Assembly (NCBI GenBank): GCA_964588665.1
Contig: CAZPQQ010000003.1
Coordinates: 1 to 64,000, forward strand
Direction: 5' to 3'
From: UBA2160 sp964588665
GTDB taxonomy: Bacteria > Chloroflexota > Dehalococcoidia > Lucifugimonadales > UBA1123
Length of the DNA: 64,000 bases
Position numbers and translations under genes: made by a program. The stretch's first letter is position 1, and every line of letters begins with the position of its first letter. Positions 35,126 to 43,788 of the stretch are shown piece by piece. The notes below the pieces were generated by a model. That model had not been told where the DNA came from. It saw nothing but the letters and a program-made list of their open reading frames with translations, and made no database searches.

Positions 35126-35584
35126 ATGACCCGCAACACTACAAAAAAGACACTGACCCTTATTGGAATCGTTACGATTCTAGCAACCATTACTACGATC
35201 CCAAGCGACACATTTATCGGTACAACGGACCAATTTAAATACGCATCTGGTGCCCTTGTATTCGGCGACATTAACGAGATTCTCAACGCGATACCTGCAG
35301 GTAAAGAAGCGTTAGAATTGAAGGATATGCACAACATTCAAGTACGTTTTAAATCAGGGCACGGCACCTACTTCGATTTCGATTCCAACACCATCGTAAT
35401 CGACTCGGAGATGACGAGTGTACGGGCCGCTCTTCTCTTCGTTCACGAGATGATTCATGCGGAGCGCTTTCACGGCGGTCTGACTCCGAACATCAACACT
35501 TTTAGCAAGGAAGAGTACGTTGAAGGACGGCTGAAGGAGGAGGCCAAGGCTGAGGCGAAAGCGTGCTTGTTAAGATCGAGTTAA
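35126..35584 (+). CDS. secreted metallopeptidase-like protein, frameshifted (152 aa)
   Basis: The N-terminus has a signal sequence (TKKTLTLIGIVTILATITT), so the product is exported. Residues about 108-120 carry a zinc-protease HExxH motif (FVHEMIHAERFHG), followed by an acidic helix (EEYVEGRLKEEAKAEA) that could give the third ligand. The frame ends at TAA 35582, but the -1 frame continues seamlessly (VLVKIELTEAGVDVSGAP), so this is the front part of a longer protein. GAGGTGG lies about 5 nt before the ATG. Base composition is clearly AT-richer than neighbours, suggesting acquisition from elsewhere. Confidence 0.6.
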   Translation: MTRNTTKKTLTLIGIVTILATITTIPSDTFIGTTDQFKYASGALVFGDINEILNAIPAGKEALELKDMHNIQVRFKSGHGTYFDFDSNTIVIDSEMTSVRAALLFVHEMIHAERFHGGLTPNINTFSKEEYVEGRLKEEAKAEAKACLLRSS

Positions 35585-35980
35585 CCGAGGCCGGCGTCGA
35601 CGTCTCCGGAGCGCCTTTGAACTTCGAGGGGAGATTCCTGAGGGCTGGCATACCGGCCATCAGGAAAGCCAAATTGCAAAATCCTGGACTGTCTGAGAAT
35701 CAGTCAATCATCGTATGCCTCCAGGCTGGCGAGGAGAGCATTTTTCCTAGCCTTCAAACGCGGAGTCATGGCTGCGAAGCGTTCCATCGATGGACAATCG
35801 TACGTCACCTTTGAAGCCAACCTTTATGACGAAGCGCATGGTCAATCGGCCCAGCCGGTCAGCCAACCCACACCGAAAGTTTGGATGTCTCCTCACAGGG
35901 ATTCGACCGAGGCGCCCAAGGTAAGTCAGATGTACTCTCCAACGGTGCGCCCTCTGGCCGCCTCCCACATTCGCGGTTGA
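35563..35980 (+). pseudogene. remainder of the frameshifted metallopeptidase
   Basis: The -1 frame from 35563 gives IELTEAGVDVSGAPLNFEG and then KLQNPGLSENQ, a plausible continuation of the peptidase domain. Near 35720-35745 the homologous-looking reading returns to the original frame (LARRAFFLAFKRGVMAAKRS, then IDGQSYVTFEANLYDEA), ending at a stop near 35980. Two compensating indels, or sequencing errors, therefore split one gene of about 250-280 aa. The downstream part to 36153 has no gene. Confidence 0.5.
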
Positions 35981-36153
35981 CATCGCAATAAGGAAATGTT
36001 CACGGCGAGTCTCGATGGGGTTTATAGGCGGGCGGGCTGTGGGATCTATCGGGCTCGGGAATTCTTGCGATTACACGTGGTCGGGCCGAGTGGCTGAATG
36101 TGGTCCGCTTTCGGACGCTGTACGAGGTGCGGCGGCTCACCGCCCGACCCTCG

Positions 36154-36777
36154 CTACTCCCGCCCCACGTCGATGCGCAGCTCGCGCACGCGGAAAGCGG
36201 CGCCGACTTGGAGCGGGATGGCCCAGCTGGGGTCGTTGGCGATGGTCCAGGCGGCGCCGTCGGTGGTGAAGGTGAGGCCGGGGGCGTTTCGGTTGCAGTC
36301 GTTGGAGTAGCAGACTGTTGATGTTGTGGTGGTTGGGGTCAGATTATGGGTGTCGTTGAGCTCGGCGATGTCCATCGGTTTCAGGAACGGGTGCGGGACG
36401 AGGATGGCGTCTTCGGTGTCCTTCACGGTGGCTTCGTCGTGGATCGAGTTGTATTCCTCGATGCTTGCTCCGCTCAATCGTCGGTATGAGTCGATTTTGC
36501 TTACGACTCCCGAGCCGAGCAGTTGGGTTGGCTCGGCTTCGATTATCGTGTCGGTCCATTCGGCGGTCGAGCGGTAGTCGAGGCGATGGACTTCTGGGGC
36601 GGTCGCGGCGTTTGGGGTCGTGTCGCCCAGCTCGTAGATCATCGTCAGCGAAGGCCAGGCAGCCTCGGGCGTCGCGTCGTTGGCCGAGTAGAAAAAGATG
36701 GCCATTGAGACGGCGTACATAAGAACCGCGCCGACAAGTAGCCAGAGCCTTCGTTTTCGTTTCACGGTTCTTGGCAT
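36154..36777 (-). CDS. membrane-anchored extracytoplasmic protein, unknown (207 aa)
   Basis: Not recognised. A very basic N-terminus (PRTVKRKRRLW) precedes one membrane helix (LLVGAVLMYAVSMAIFFYS, about 10-30); the rest is a hydrophilic, Thr/Asp/Glu-rich outside domain with two cysteines close together (VCYSNDC), likely a disulfide. ATG 36777 is taken; a GTG two codons earlier is possible. It stands alone on the minus strand next to the lesion-rich region. Confidence 0.6.
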   Translation of the reverse strand: MPRTVKRKRRLWLLVGAVLMYAVSMAIFFYSANDATPEAAWPSLTMIYELGDTTPNAATAPEVHRLDYRSTAEWTDTIIEAEPTQLLGSGVVSKIDSYRRLSGASIEEYNSIHDEATVKDTEDAILVPHPFLKPMDIAELNDTHNLTPTTTTSTVCYSNDCNRNAPGLTFTTDGAAWTIANDPSWAIPLQVGAAFRVRELRIDVGRE

Positions 36778-37140
36778 CTTCACTCACGCCCGAGATCGGG
36801 TGGGTTCGCGTTACACTCCGCCTCGCGTCGATCGTCGGGACGGAGGCGTGATCATTGTAACGCGGCGTCCGGCTCTATTCGAGGATTTGGCTGCGTGTCA
36901 CGGCGAGGCGTTGCCGGTGTTGTCGTTCATCGTGATGCGTGGCGGCCTCCCTCGTCCCAGCTTAGGCCACACCTCGCAGGCCGTTTCTCGTCACGGCTGA
37001 CCGTGGCGCCCGCGCTCGAACAACCTCACGCCGAAGGAGTCCCTAATCGGCGTTTTACATCCGCATGGACGCGGAGTAAGATGTGCTCGGGAATTCACCA
37101 TTCCCATTGCACTGAATCCATCGAAAGCCTGGGAGGGGTC
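36778..37140. other. intergenic region before the MFS gene
   Basis: About 360 bp. The frame open upstream of the MFS gene here has atypical composition and no ribosome site. No promoter stands out. Confidence 0.4.
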
Positions 37141-38448
37141 TTGGCCAAAGCACCTACACCGGCCCAAGACTCAACCCCGGACGGCTCTCATCGAAATATC
37201 TTCTACGGCTGGTGGATCGTTTTCGCGGGCTCCATGAGCCAGGCTTATACGTCGGGCGCCTTCTGGCAGGGATTCGGCGCTTTCTTCGATCCGATCGTCG
37301 ACCATTTCGGTTGGGGAAAGGCGATCACCGGCGCGGCCGTGTCCCTCCAACGCACCGAATCCGGGATGATCTCGCCTTTCGTCGGCTGGTTCATCGAGCG
37401 GTTCGGCCCCCGCAACGTGATGCTGTTCGGCGTGGCGGCCACGGGCCTGGGCTTCATCCTGCTCAGCCGCATCAACAACCTCTGGCAGTTCTACGCCGCC
37501 TTCGCTGTAATTACCGTCGGCTTGTCCTTCGGTTCGTTCTTGACGGTTACCACGACGGTCGCCAACTGGTTCGTAGCCAGACGTGCGCGCGCCCTGGCCA
37601 TCATGTCGGCAGGCTCGGGAATCGGAGGGCTGCTCGTCCCCGTAATCGTGTGGTTCATTGCGACAACTGACTGGCGCACGGGCCTCGTCGCCATCGCAAT
37701 AGGCTTTTGGGTGGTCGGATTTCCCGCGGCCTTCGTCATGCGGAGCCGGCCCGAGGACTATGGCATGCTTCCGGACGGGGTGCAGCGAAACGACGACGGC
37801 TCGGGCGCGGCCGGAGGCTCAGGGCTCGGCGCTGGACGAGAAGTTGCGTTCACGACAAGACAAGCGATGGCGACCAGAGCGTTCTGGCAAATGGCGCTGG
37901 CCATGGGCGGCGGTCAGCTCATAATATCCGCTTCGGTCTACCAGATCTCGGCGATGTCCAGCTTCGGCGTGAGCCGCACCGTCGGCGGGATCGTGATCAT
38001 GGCCGTCTCGATAATCGGGCTGTTTGGGAGGTTGACGAGCGGGTTCTTCGGCGACCAGTTGGACAAACGCTACGTGCTCGCCGTGTCGTTCGCCATGCAA
38101 TTCGTCGGCACGCTGCTGTTCGCGTACATCGGCGGCACATGGCATCTCATTGGGTTCATCGTCTTTTGGGGAATCGGATTCGGGGTGTCGATACCCATCC
38201 GGTTCGCGTACCTGGCCGACCTGTTCGGACGCCGGCACTTCGGCTCTATCATGGGCATTATGATGACGTTCAGCACCGTGTTTGGCGTGACTGGGCCGCT
38301 GATGGTCGGCTGGATGGCAGATTACAGAGGGGGGTACCGCGAGCCGTACGTGATCCTTGCGATTGCGGTTCTCGTTTGCATCCCGCTGGTCCTGACGGTC
38401 AAGCAGCCGCAAATGGCGGCGCGGTCAAAGGAACCGGTCAGGACCTGA
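37141..38448 (+). CDS. MFS transporter (oxalate/formate antiporter-like)
   Basis: Twelve-span major-facilitator permease (about 435 aa). FYGWWIVFAGSM at the N-terminus, the loop-2/3 motif WFIERFGPRNVMLFG, the FGSFLTVTTTVANWF span-4/5 region and the second-half motif GFFGDQLDKRYVL are typical of the OFA/monocarboxylate-like branch. The TTG at 37141 is chosen because GGGAGGGG lies just upstream; an ATG at 37081 would add 20 unlike residues. It likely carries an organic or sugar acid. It ends 11 bp inside the convergent ABC ATPase gene. Confidence 0.85.
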   Translation: MAKAPTPAQDSTPDGSHRNIFYGWWIVFAGSMSQAYTSGAFWQGFGAFFDPIVDHFGWGKAITGAAVSLQRTESGMISPFVGWFIERFGPRNVMLFGVAATGLGFILLSRINNLWQFYAAFAVITVGLSFGSFLTVTTTVANWFVARRARALAIMSAGSGIGGLLVPVIVWFIATTDWRTGLVAIAIGFWVVGFPAAFVMRSRPEDYGMLPDGVQRNDDGSGAAGGSGLGAGREVAFTTRQAMATRAFWQMALAMGGGQLIISASVYQISAMSSFGVSRTVGGIVIMAVSIIGLFGRLTSGFFGDQLDKRYVLAVSFAMQFVGTLLFAYIGGTWHLIGFIVFWGIGFGVSIPIRFAYLADLFGRRHFGSIMGIMMTFSTVFGVTGPLMVGWMADYRGGYREPYVILAIAVLVCIPLVLTVKQPQMAARSKEPVRT

Positions 38449-39490
38449 AGGCTGCAAAGGGGGTGGGGCGTCGGAGCACGAGGTCGACCCGTATCCCCGC
38501 GGACAGGTCGAAGAACGACTCCTGGCGACATCGCAGGGTCCGTCTCGACGGGAGCGACACGACGAGCATCGTCTCGTCTCCCCTGAACTCGCGTGACCGC
38601 AGCATTGCCGAACCCGATTCGTTGACCTCGATTCCGAAGTCGTCCGGCCGAACCAGGAGATCGACGTCGACGCCAGCCTCGAGCTCTTCGGCGGGACTGA
38701 GGATCGGGAAGACGCCGGCTTCCGTGATCGCGGTTCCGTCCGCCTGCACTTCGCCCGGTAGGAAGTCGCACGCTCCGGTCAGGCGGGCGACGTGCCTGCT
38801 GACTGGAAGATGGTAGACCGCTTCCGGGGTGTCCACCTGCGCCATCTCGCCGTCGCTCATGATCCCCACCCTGTCCGCGATGGCAAACGCCTGGTCGCGG
38901 TCGTGGGTGACGAACACCGCGGCCATCTGACCGTTCCGCAGGATCGCCTCGACCTCGCGGCGCATCTCGGATCGCATGCCCGCGTCGACGTTGCTGAACG
39001 GTTCGTCCATGAGCACGGTAACCGGCCTCGGCGCCAGCGTTCGAGCCAGCGCCACACGTTGCTGCTGTCCTCCGGAAAGCTCGTGAGGGTATCGAGCCCC
39101 CAACTCGGGCAACTGCACCAGTTCCATAACCTCGGCTACTCGTGCGCCGACCTCAGCGTCGTCGAGGTTGTGGAGGCCGAAGGCGATGTTCTGCTCGACC
39201 GTCATGTGCGGGAAGAGAGCGTACTCCTGGACGACCATCCCCACGGCCCGCTTGTCGGGAGGCGTCTGCCTCTCCGGAGTCGACGCAACTTCGCCTTGGA
39301 TGATGACTTCGCCCGCGGTCGGCGCCTCGAGCCCGGCGATCAACCGGAGCACAGTCGTCTTGCCCGACCCGCTGGACCCGAGTATGGACACGATCTCACC
39401 CGGGAAGACTTCGAAGCTGACGTTGCGAACGGCGAGAAAGTCCCCGAACGACTTGGCCAGGCCAACGCACCTGAGCAGCGGGGCGGTCAC
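38438..39490 (-). CDS. ABC transporter ATP-binding protein, Fe(III)-type (FbpC-like)
   Basis: ATPase of a binding-protein-dependent importer (350 aa). Walker A GSSGSGKTT near 37, Q-loop VVQEYALFPHMT, signature LSGGQQQRVALAR near 137, Walker B VLMDEPFSNVD and the H-loop VTHDRDQAF are intact. A TOBE-like C-terminal domain (about 240-350) marks the FbpC/PotA/ThiQ branch. The start overlaps the permease stop by 4 bp. Third gene of the uptake operon. Confidence 0.9.
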   Translation of the reverse strand: MTAPLLRCVGLAKSFGDFLAVRNVSFEVFPGEIVSILGSSGSGKTTVLRLIAGLEAPTAGEVIIQGEVASTPERQTPPDKRAVGMVVQEYALFPHMTVEQNIAFGLHNLDDAEVGARVAEVMELVQLPELGARYPHELSGGQQQRVALARTLAPRPVTVLMDEPFSNVDAGMRSEMRREVEAILRNGQMAAVFVTHDRDQAFAIADRVGIMSDGEMAQVDTPEAVYHLPVSRHVARLTGACDFLPGEVQADGTAITEAGVFPILSPAEELEAGVDVDLLVRPDDFGIEVNESGSAMLRSREFRGDETMLVVSLPSRRTLRCRQESFFDLSAGIRVDLVLRRPTPFAAFRS

Positions 39491-41124
39491 CCTCTGCTCC
39501 GGTCTCGCATCATCAACACCGCCATGGGCGCCGAGGACATCAGTATGAGCATCAGCGCCGGAGCGGCTGCTTGAGCGAAGAACGCTTCAGATGACGCCGA
39601 CCACACGGCGGAAGCCAGGGTCTTGAAGCCCAACGGCCCCAGAATCAGCGTCGCGGGAAGCTCTTTCATCGTCACGAGAAAGACCAGCGCGCCGCCCATG
39701 AGGAGGCCGGGCCGAACCATCGGCGTCGTCACGCTCCACATGACCCGCAACCGGCCGCGCCCAAGGCATCGCGCAGCCTCTTCCATCCCGGGGCTGACTT
39801 GCATCAGCGACGACCTGACCGCGCCCAACGCCGCCGGTATGAACAGGACGACGTATGCGAAGATCAGCAGCCACATCGTTTGGTACACGGGTTGAAGCAC
39901 TCGCGAGCCGAAGAACACCAGCGCCAGAGCAACCACGATTCCCGGCAGCGCGTATCCAACATAGCTGAGCCGTTCGACTCCACGGGCCAGCAGACTCGGA
40001 TATCGAACCGCCAATGCGGCGACCGGCACCGCTAACACCGTTGCCGCCAGGGCCGCCCAACCGGATACATACAGCGAGTTCCTGGCCTCGGTCCACAAGA
40101 GCAGTAGCGGCTCTCCGGACGAAACGCCCTTGACCAGCCAGTAGGTCAACACCGCGATGGGCAGTCCCAGAGCCGTGACCGACACCAATGCGCACAACCC
40201 AACTGCCGGCCATTTCCACGCCCGGAGTGCGATCGTCTTCAGAGCTCGCGCCGACCCGGTCCCCGCGCGATAGTAACGGCCTTTCGACCCAGTCGCGCTA
40301 TCAGCGAACAGGATCATCACCGCGAGCAACACAAGAACCAGCGACAGCACGGCGGCGATGCTCCGGTCGAAAGCCGACTGGTACTGCTGGTAGATCGCCC
40401 AGGTGAACGTCTCGTATCGCATCAGCGAAACCGCTCCGAAATCGCTCAGCGTATACAGCGACACCAGCAACGACCCGGAGGCGATCGCGGGCCTGAGCTG
40501 CGGAAGCGTCATGCGGAACATCGTGCTCCACGGCCCGTGACCCAACATGCGGGCCGACTCGTCGAGCGACGGGTCCAGGATTCGCAGCGCAGCCCGAACG
40601 GTCAAGAGCACGTACGGGTAGCTGAGCAGCGTCAACGTGATGGCCGCTCCGGGCAGGCCGTAAATCTCCGGCAGCCTGTCGACGCCGATAGGCTCCAGTA
40701 TCTGTTGAGCCAAGCCTTTGGGTCCGAGCGCGGACGCCGCCAGAAACGCGCCGACATAGGACGGCACAACCAGCGGCAACGCCGTCAGCACGGACCACAG
40801 TCGACGATACGGCAGGTCGGTGCGAACGGTCAGCCACGCCAACGGCACGGCCAGCGTGACGCTTGCGCCGGTCACGATCACGACCAGCAGCGCCGATCTC
40901 CAGAGGATCTGGGCGGTGCGCAGACGGAACAGGAGCGACCAAGCGTCGTCAGAGGCGCCGGCGCTGCGAATGATCAGGTACGCCAGGGGCAGCGCCATCG
41001 CCAGGCCCACCAGCATGGCGGGGCCGAGAATCGACAGAGGCGGCAGCGCGCCCCCTGACTTGACGATGTTAGGAAACAGCAGCGCCCGGCCAACCCAGGG
41101 CGCATGCGGACGGACTAGCTGCAC
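39487..41124 (-). CDS. ABC transporter permease, Fe(III)-type (FbpB-like, 545 aa)
   Basis: Fused double permease with about twelve membrane spans. Two binding-protein-dependent EAA loops are visible: one near 205 (ESARMLGHGPWSTMFRMTLPQLRP) and one near 460 (EEAARCLGRGRLRVMWSVTTPMVRP). The length and tandem architecture are those of FbpB/iron(III) permeases. It starts 10 bp after the binding-protein gene stop. Confidence 0.9.
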   Translation of the reverse strand: MQLVRPHAPWVGRALLFPNIVKSGGALPPLSILGPAMLVGLAMALPLAYLIIRSAGASDDAWSLLFRLRTAQILWRSALLVVIVTGASVTLAVPLAWLTVRTDLPYRRLWSVLTALPLVVPSYVGAFLAASALGPKGLAQQILEPIGVDRLPEIYGLPGAAITLTLLSYPYVLLTVRAALRILDPSLDESARMLGHGPWSTMFRMTLPQLRPAIASGSLLVSLYTLSDFGAVSLMRYETFTWAIYQQYQSAFDRSIAAVLSLVLVLLAVMILFADSATGSKGRYYRAGTGSARALKTIALRAWKWPAVGLCALVSVTALGLPIAVLTYWLVKGVSSGEPLLLLWTEARNSLYVSGWAALAATVLAVPVAALAVRYPSLLARGVERLSYVGYALPGIVVALALVFFGSRVLQPVYQTMWLLIFAYVVLFIPAALGAVRSSLMQVSPGMEEAARCLGRGRLRVMWSVTTPMVRPGLLMGGALVFLVTMKELPATLILGPLGFKTLASAVWSASSEAFFAQAAAPALMLILMSSAPMAVLMMRDRSRG

Positions 41125-41134
41125 GCCGGACGCC

Positions 41135-42154
41135 TCACGGAATGATGCCCAGGTCTCTCAGGAGTGCCTGAGTGCCTTCGACATCGGCCATGTCGGCCAC
41201 GTCGATGTCAGGGCCGTTGAGCTCGTCGATCGGCGGAATCAGCCGGTGGGTCGTGACTCCGTCGACTAATGGGTACTCGAAGGTCTGCCCGGCAAAGTAC
41301 TGCTGGGCAACCTTGGAGAGCAGGAACCGCAGAAATCTCTCCGCGTTCTCTTGGTTGTCCGCGTCCTCAATGATCCCCGCTCCGGCCACCATGACGAGAC
41401 TGCCAGGCCCGCCGTCTTTAAGGAACAGGTTCCGCGCGGCAAAATCTTCCCCTTCTTCTTGTAGGAATCGATGCAGATAGTAGTGGTTGACCAGCCCGAC
41501 ATCCACTTCTCCCGCGGCTGCTGCAGCGACGATCGGGGTGTTCTTCGGGTATATCTTGGGCTCGTTGGCCTGGATGTCGCTCAGGTACTGTCGCGTGGCG
41601 TCTTCGCCCCACGAGGCTCGCATCGCGCTCACCATCGTCTGAAACGACGCGTTGCCCGGCGCCCATCCGATGCGGCCTTTCCACTTGTCGTCCGTCAGGT
41701 CTTGGAGGCTCTGCGGCAGGTCTCCCTGCGCTACGTTTTCAGTGTTGTAGACGATAACCCTCGCCCTGCCCGAGATGCCGACCCAATTGCGATTCGGCGA
41801 CTGCGCCCAGACCGGCACGATGGCCATCAGATCTTCCGGGAGCGCCGCGAGCATGTCGGAGACGGCGCCGAGGCCGCCGGGGTCCTGGGCGAAGAATACG
41901 TCCGCGGGTGAATTGTCGCCTTCTTCCTGAAGCGTCGCCGCGAGCTCGGAGGTGCCGCCGTATTTGACGCTGACGTCGACTCCGGACGCCTCGGCGAACT
42001 GTTCGATGATCGGACCCACGAGCGACTCAGACCGGCCTGAGTACACCACCAGAGAGCCAGAGGACGAATCGGACGAATCTCCGCACGCCGCCAGAGCAAT
42101 CGAAAACATTACCGCCGCGACCAACCAGAGCACTGGCCGTACCGCCGGGAGCAC
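41135..42154 (-). CDS. ABC transporter iron-binding lipoprotein (FbpA-like)
   Basis: Extracytoplasmic solute-binding protein for ferric iron or a similar metal. From GTG 42154 it begins with a compact lipoprotein signal (PAVRPVLWLVAAVMFSIAL) and lipobox LAAC, to be processed by Lgt and LspA. The mature part starts LVVYSGRSESLVGPIIEQF, the standard opening of FbpA proteins, with a paired-tyrosine-like VNHYYLHRFL segment that suits ferric ligation. The frame is open up to 42247, but a TATAAT at 42194-42199 would start transcription inside that extension, so 42154 is preferred. First gene of the operon. Confidence 0.85.
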   Translation of the reverse strand: MLPAVRPVLWLVAAVMFSIALAACGDSSDSSSGSLVVYSGRSESLVGPIIEQFAEASGVDVSVKYGGTSELAATLQEEGDNSPADVFFAQDPGGLGAVSDMLAALPEDLMAIVPVWAQSPNRNWVGISGRARVIVYNTENVAQGDLPQSLQDLTDDKWKGRIGWAPGNASFQTMVSAMRASWGEDATRQYLSDIQANEPKIYPKNTPIVAAAAAGEVDVGLVNHYYLHRFLQEEGEDFAARNLFLKDGGPGSLVMVAGAGIIEDADNQENAERFLRFLLSKVAQQYFAGQTFEYPLVDGVTTHRLIPPIDELNGPDIDVADMADVEGTQALLRDLGIIP

Positions 42155-42193
42155 GGACAGATGGGAGGCGATACTGAGCGGTGTCTGGCGCGA

Positions 42194-42226
42194 ATTATAC
42201 GCTGGACATTCGGGTTTTGCTGTCAA
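42194..42226 (-). promoter_or_regulatory. promoter of the iron ABC operon, long spacer
   Basis: Minus strand: TTGACA (42221-42226) and TATAAT (42194-42199), both perfect but 21 nt apart. Such a stretched spacer is longer than normal (17) and recalls regulated MerR-type promoters (19-20 nt). An unlisted alternative -35 is possible. Confidence 0.5.
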
Positions 42227-42262
42227 CACAGGATGACCTCGAATCACGTAAGTATGTATATG

Positions 42263-42291
42263 CTAAGTTGTGGACTTAGTATGTACTAAGT
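42263..42291. promoter_or_regulatory. triple half-site palindromic operator
   Basis: Three alternating half-sites: CTAAGT (42263-42268), ACTTAG (42274-42279), CTAAGT (42286-42291). Sites two and three extend to a perfect 18-bp palindrome ACTTAGTA-TG-TACTAAGT (42274-42291); sites one and two form a second inverted repeat with a 5-nt spacer. It lies about 40 bp upstream of the -35 box of the iron operon, as expected for an iron-responsive or other metal regulator. Confidence 0.6.
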
Positions 42292-42594
42292 TCGTAGTGG
42301 AGGTCAAGCGCCGGACCCTGCCGCCTCCGGCGCGACGCTGCTCGTGAACGGTGCTGAGGTAGGTTTCGCGGGTGTGGATCCGGTCTTCATGCCTGGATCC
42401 AGGCCAGGTGAGGGATTTATGAGAAATCACGCCCTCCAAGCTTGACGGATGCCAGAGCTTATGTTGTCACGTCGATACGACAACCTGCTCCCGTATTGCG
42501 GTTTTCTGCAGGCGATAATACAATCCACCTGCGCTTCCGAGGGTGGCATTTGCTGCCTGCCCGCTGCGACGAGCGCAATTGAAGGAGGTCACAT

Positions 42595-43695
42595 TTGCTG
42601 GAGCAATTCAAGGTAAAAGACGCCGACGCGATATTTATCCAGGAGGCGCCGTTGCGCGAGACGGTCACCGCGATCTTCAAGAAGATGGGTGTCAGCGACT
42701 CCGACGCCGCCTTGGGCGCGGACGTCCTGGTGACAGCCGACATGCGCGGCGTCGACACACATGGCGTTTCCAACATGCTCAGAGGCTACGTGGCCGGCTA
42801 CAGCGGTGGATCGCTCAATCCGCGGCCGAACTGGCGGATCATCCGCGAGACGCCCGCCACCGCGAACATCGACTCCGACACCGGACTCGGCATCATGGTA
42901 GTTCCCAAAGCGATGGACATCGCCATCGAAAAAGCGAAGAACACCGGCGTCGGCATGGTGACCATCCGAAACGCGCGTCACCTCGGCATGGCCTCGTACC
43001 ACGCGATGATGGCTCTCGAACACGACATGATCGGCACGTGCATGACCTCCTGTCCGCCCAGCGTTCTGCCGACTTGGGGCGCCGAACCCCGCCTCGGCAC
43101 GAACCCCATCGCGGTGGCCGCCCCTGCCGACAAAGAGCCGGCGTTCGTTTTCGACGCGGCCACCAGCACGGTTGCCGGCAACAAGCTCGGTTTGGCCCGC
43201 AGGCTCGAAAACAATCTGCTTCCCGGCTGGGTCGCTGACGTTGACGGGGTGCCCATCATGGAGGAAGCGGCGCCCCCCGCTCCGGGATACGAAGGACCGG
43301 CGACATCATTCCTTCTGCCGCTCGGCAGCACGCGCGAGCTCGGCTCTCATAAAGGCTACGGCATGGGAATGATTGTCGATGTCCTGGGCGGAATACTTTC
43401 AGGCGGCGGTTACGGCATGAATCCGGGGCGGCCGAACTTCGGCCACTATGTGGCCGCTTACAGCATCGAGGCGTTCATGGACGTTGGCGAATTCAAGCGG
43501 ACCATGGACGACATGCTCAAGACTCTCAGGACCACGCCGCCGGCGAAAGGCCACGACCGCGTCCTCTACCCGGGCCTGCCCGAGTCAGAGTCCGAAGTCG
43601 AACGCAGCGCGAAGGGCATCCCCTTCCACCCAGAGGTCATCGACTGGTTCAAAGACATCTGCGGCGAGCTGTCGCTGCCGTACGAGTTGTCATAG
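42595..43695 (+). CDS. Ldh2-family NAD(P)-dependent dehydrogenase
   Basis: Member of the malate/L-sulfolactate/ureidoglycolate dehydrogenase (type 2) family, not related to classical lactate dehydrogenase. DMRGVDTHGVSNMLRGY, the catalytic-histidine region TIRNARHLGMASYH and the nucleotide-site FDAATSTVAGNK are in place; GSHKGYGMGMIVDVLGG is the conserved C-terminal segment. Length 366 aa is normal. TTG start with a perfect AAGGAGGT 8 nt upstream. Oxidises a 2-hydroxy acid; which one is open. It starts about 440 bp from the ABC operon, divergently. Confidence 0.9.
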   Translation: MLEQFKVKDADAIFIQEAPLRETVTAIFKKMGVSDSDAALGADVLVTADMRGVDTHGVSNMLRGYVAGYSGGSLNPRPNWRIIRETPATANIDSDTGLGIMVVPKAMDIAIEKAKNTGVGMVTIRNARHLGMASYHAMMALEHDMIGTCMTSCPPSVLPTWGAEPRLGTNPIAVAAPADKEPAFVFDAATSTVAGNKLGLARRLENNLLPGWVADVDGVPIMEEAAPPAPGYEGPATSFLLPLGSTRELGSHKGYGMGMIVDVLGGILSGGGYGMNPGRPNFGHYVAAYSIEAFMDVGEFKRTMDDMLKTLRTTPPAKGHDRVLYPGLPESESEVERSAKGIPFHPEVIDWFKDICGELSLPYELS

Positions 43696-43709
43696 GGCGA
43701 GGGCCGGCG

Positions 43710-43738
43710 AAGGGACGACAGGGACTTCAGGGACGAAA
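43710..43738. repeat. AGGGAC-unit intergenic repeat, copy 3
   Basis: AAGGGACGACAGGGACTTCAGGGACGAAAGG: three GGGAC units about 10 bp apart between the Ldh2-type gene and purL. Same family as at 14482 and 19044. Confidence 0.55.
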
Positions 43739-43788
43739 GGACGCTGTTCGTTTTGGCGCTCGACCACGGCGTTGGTCAGCCGGCCCGA

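Noticed and set aside
36895..37140. N-terminal extension of the MFS transporter
   Set aside because: The region reads as non-coding by composition, while TTG 37141 has a strong ribosome site and gives a normal N-terminus.
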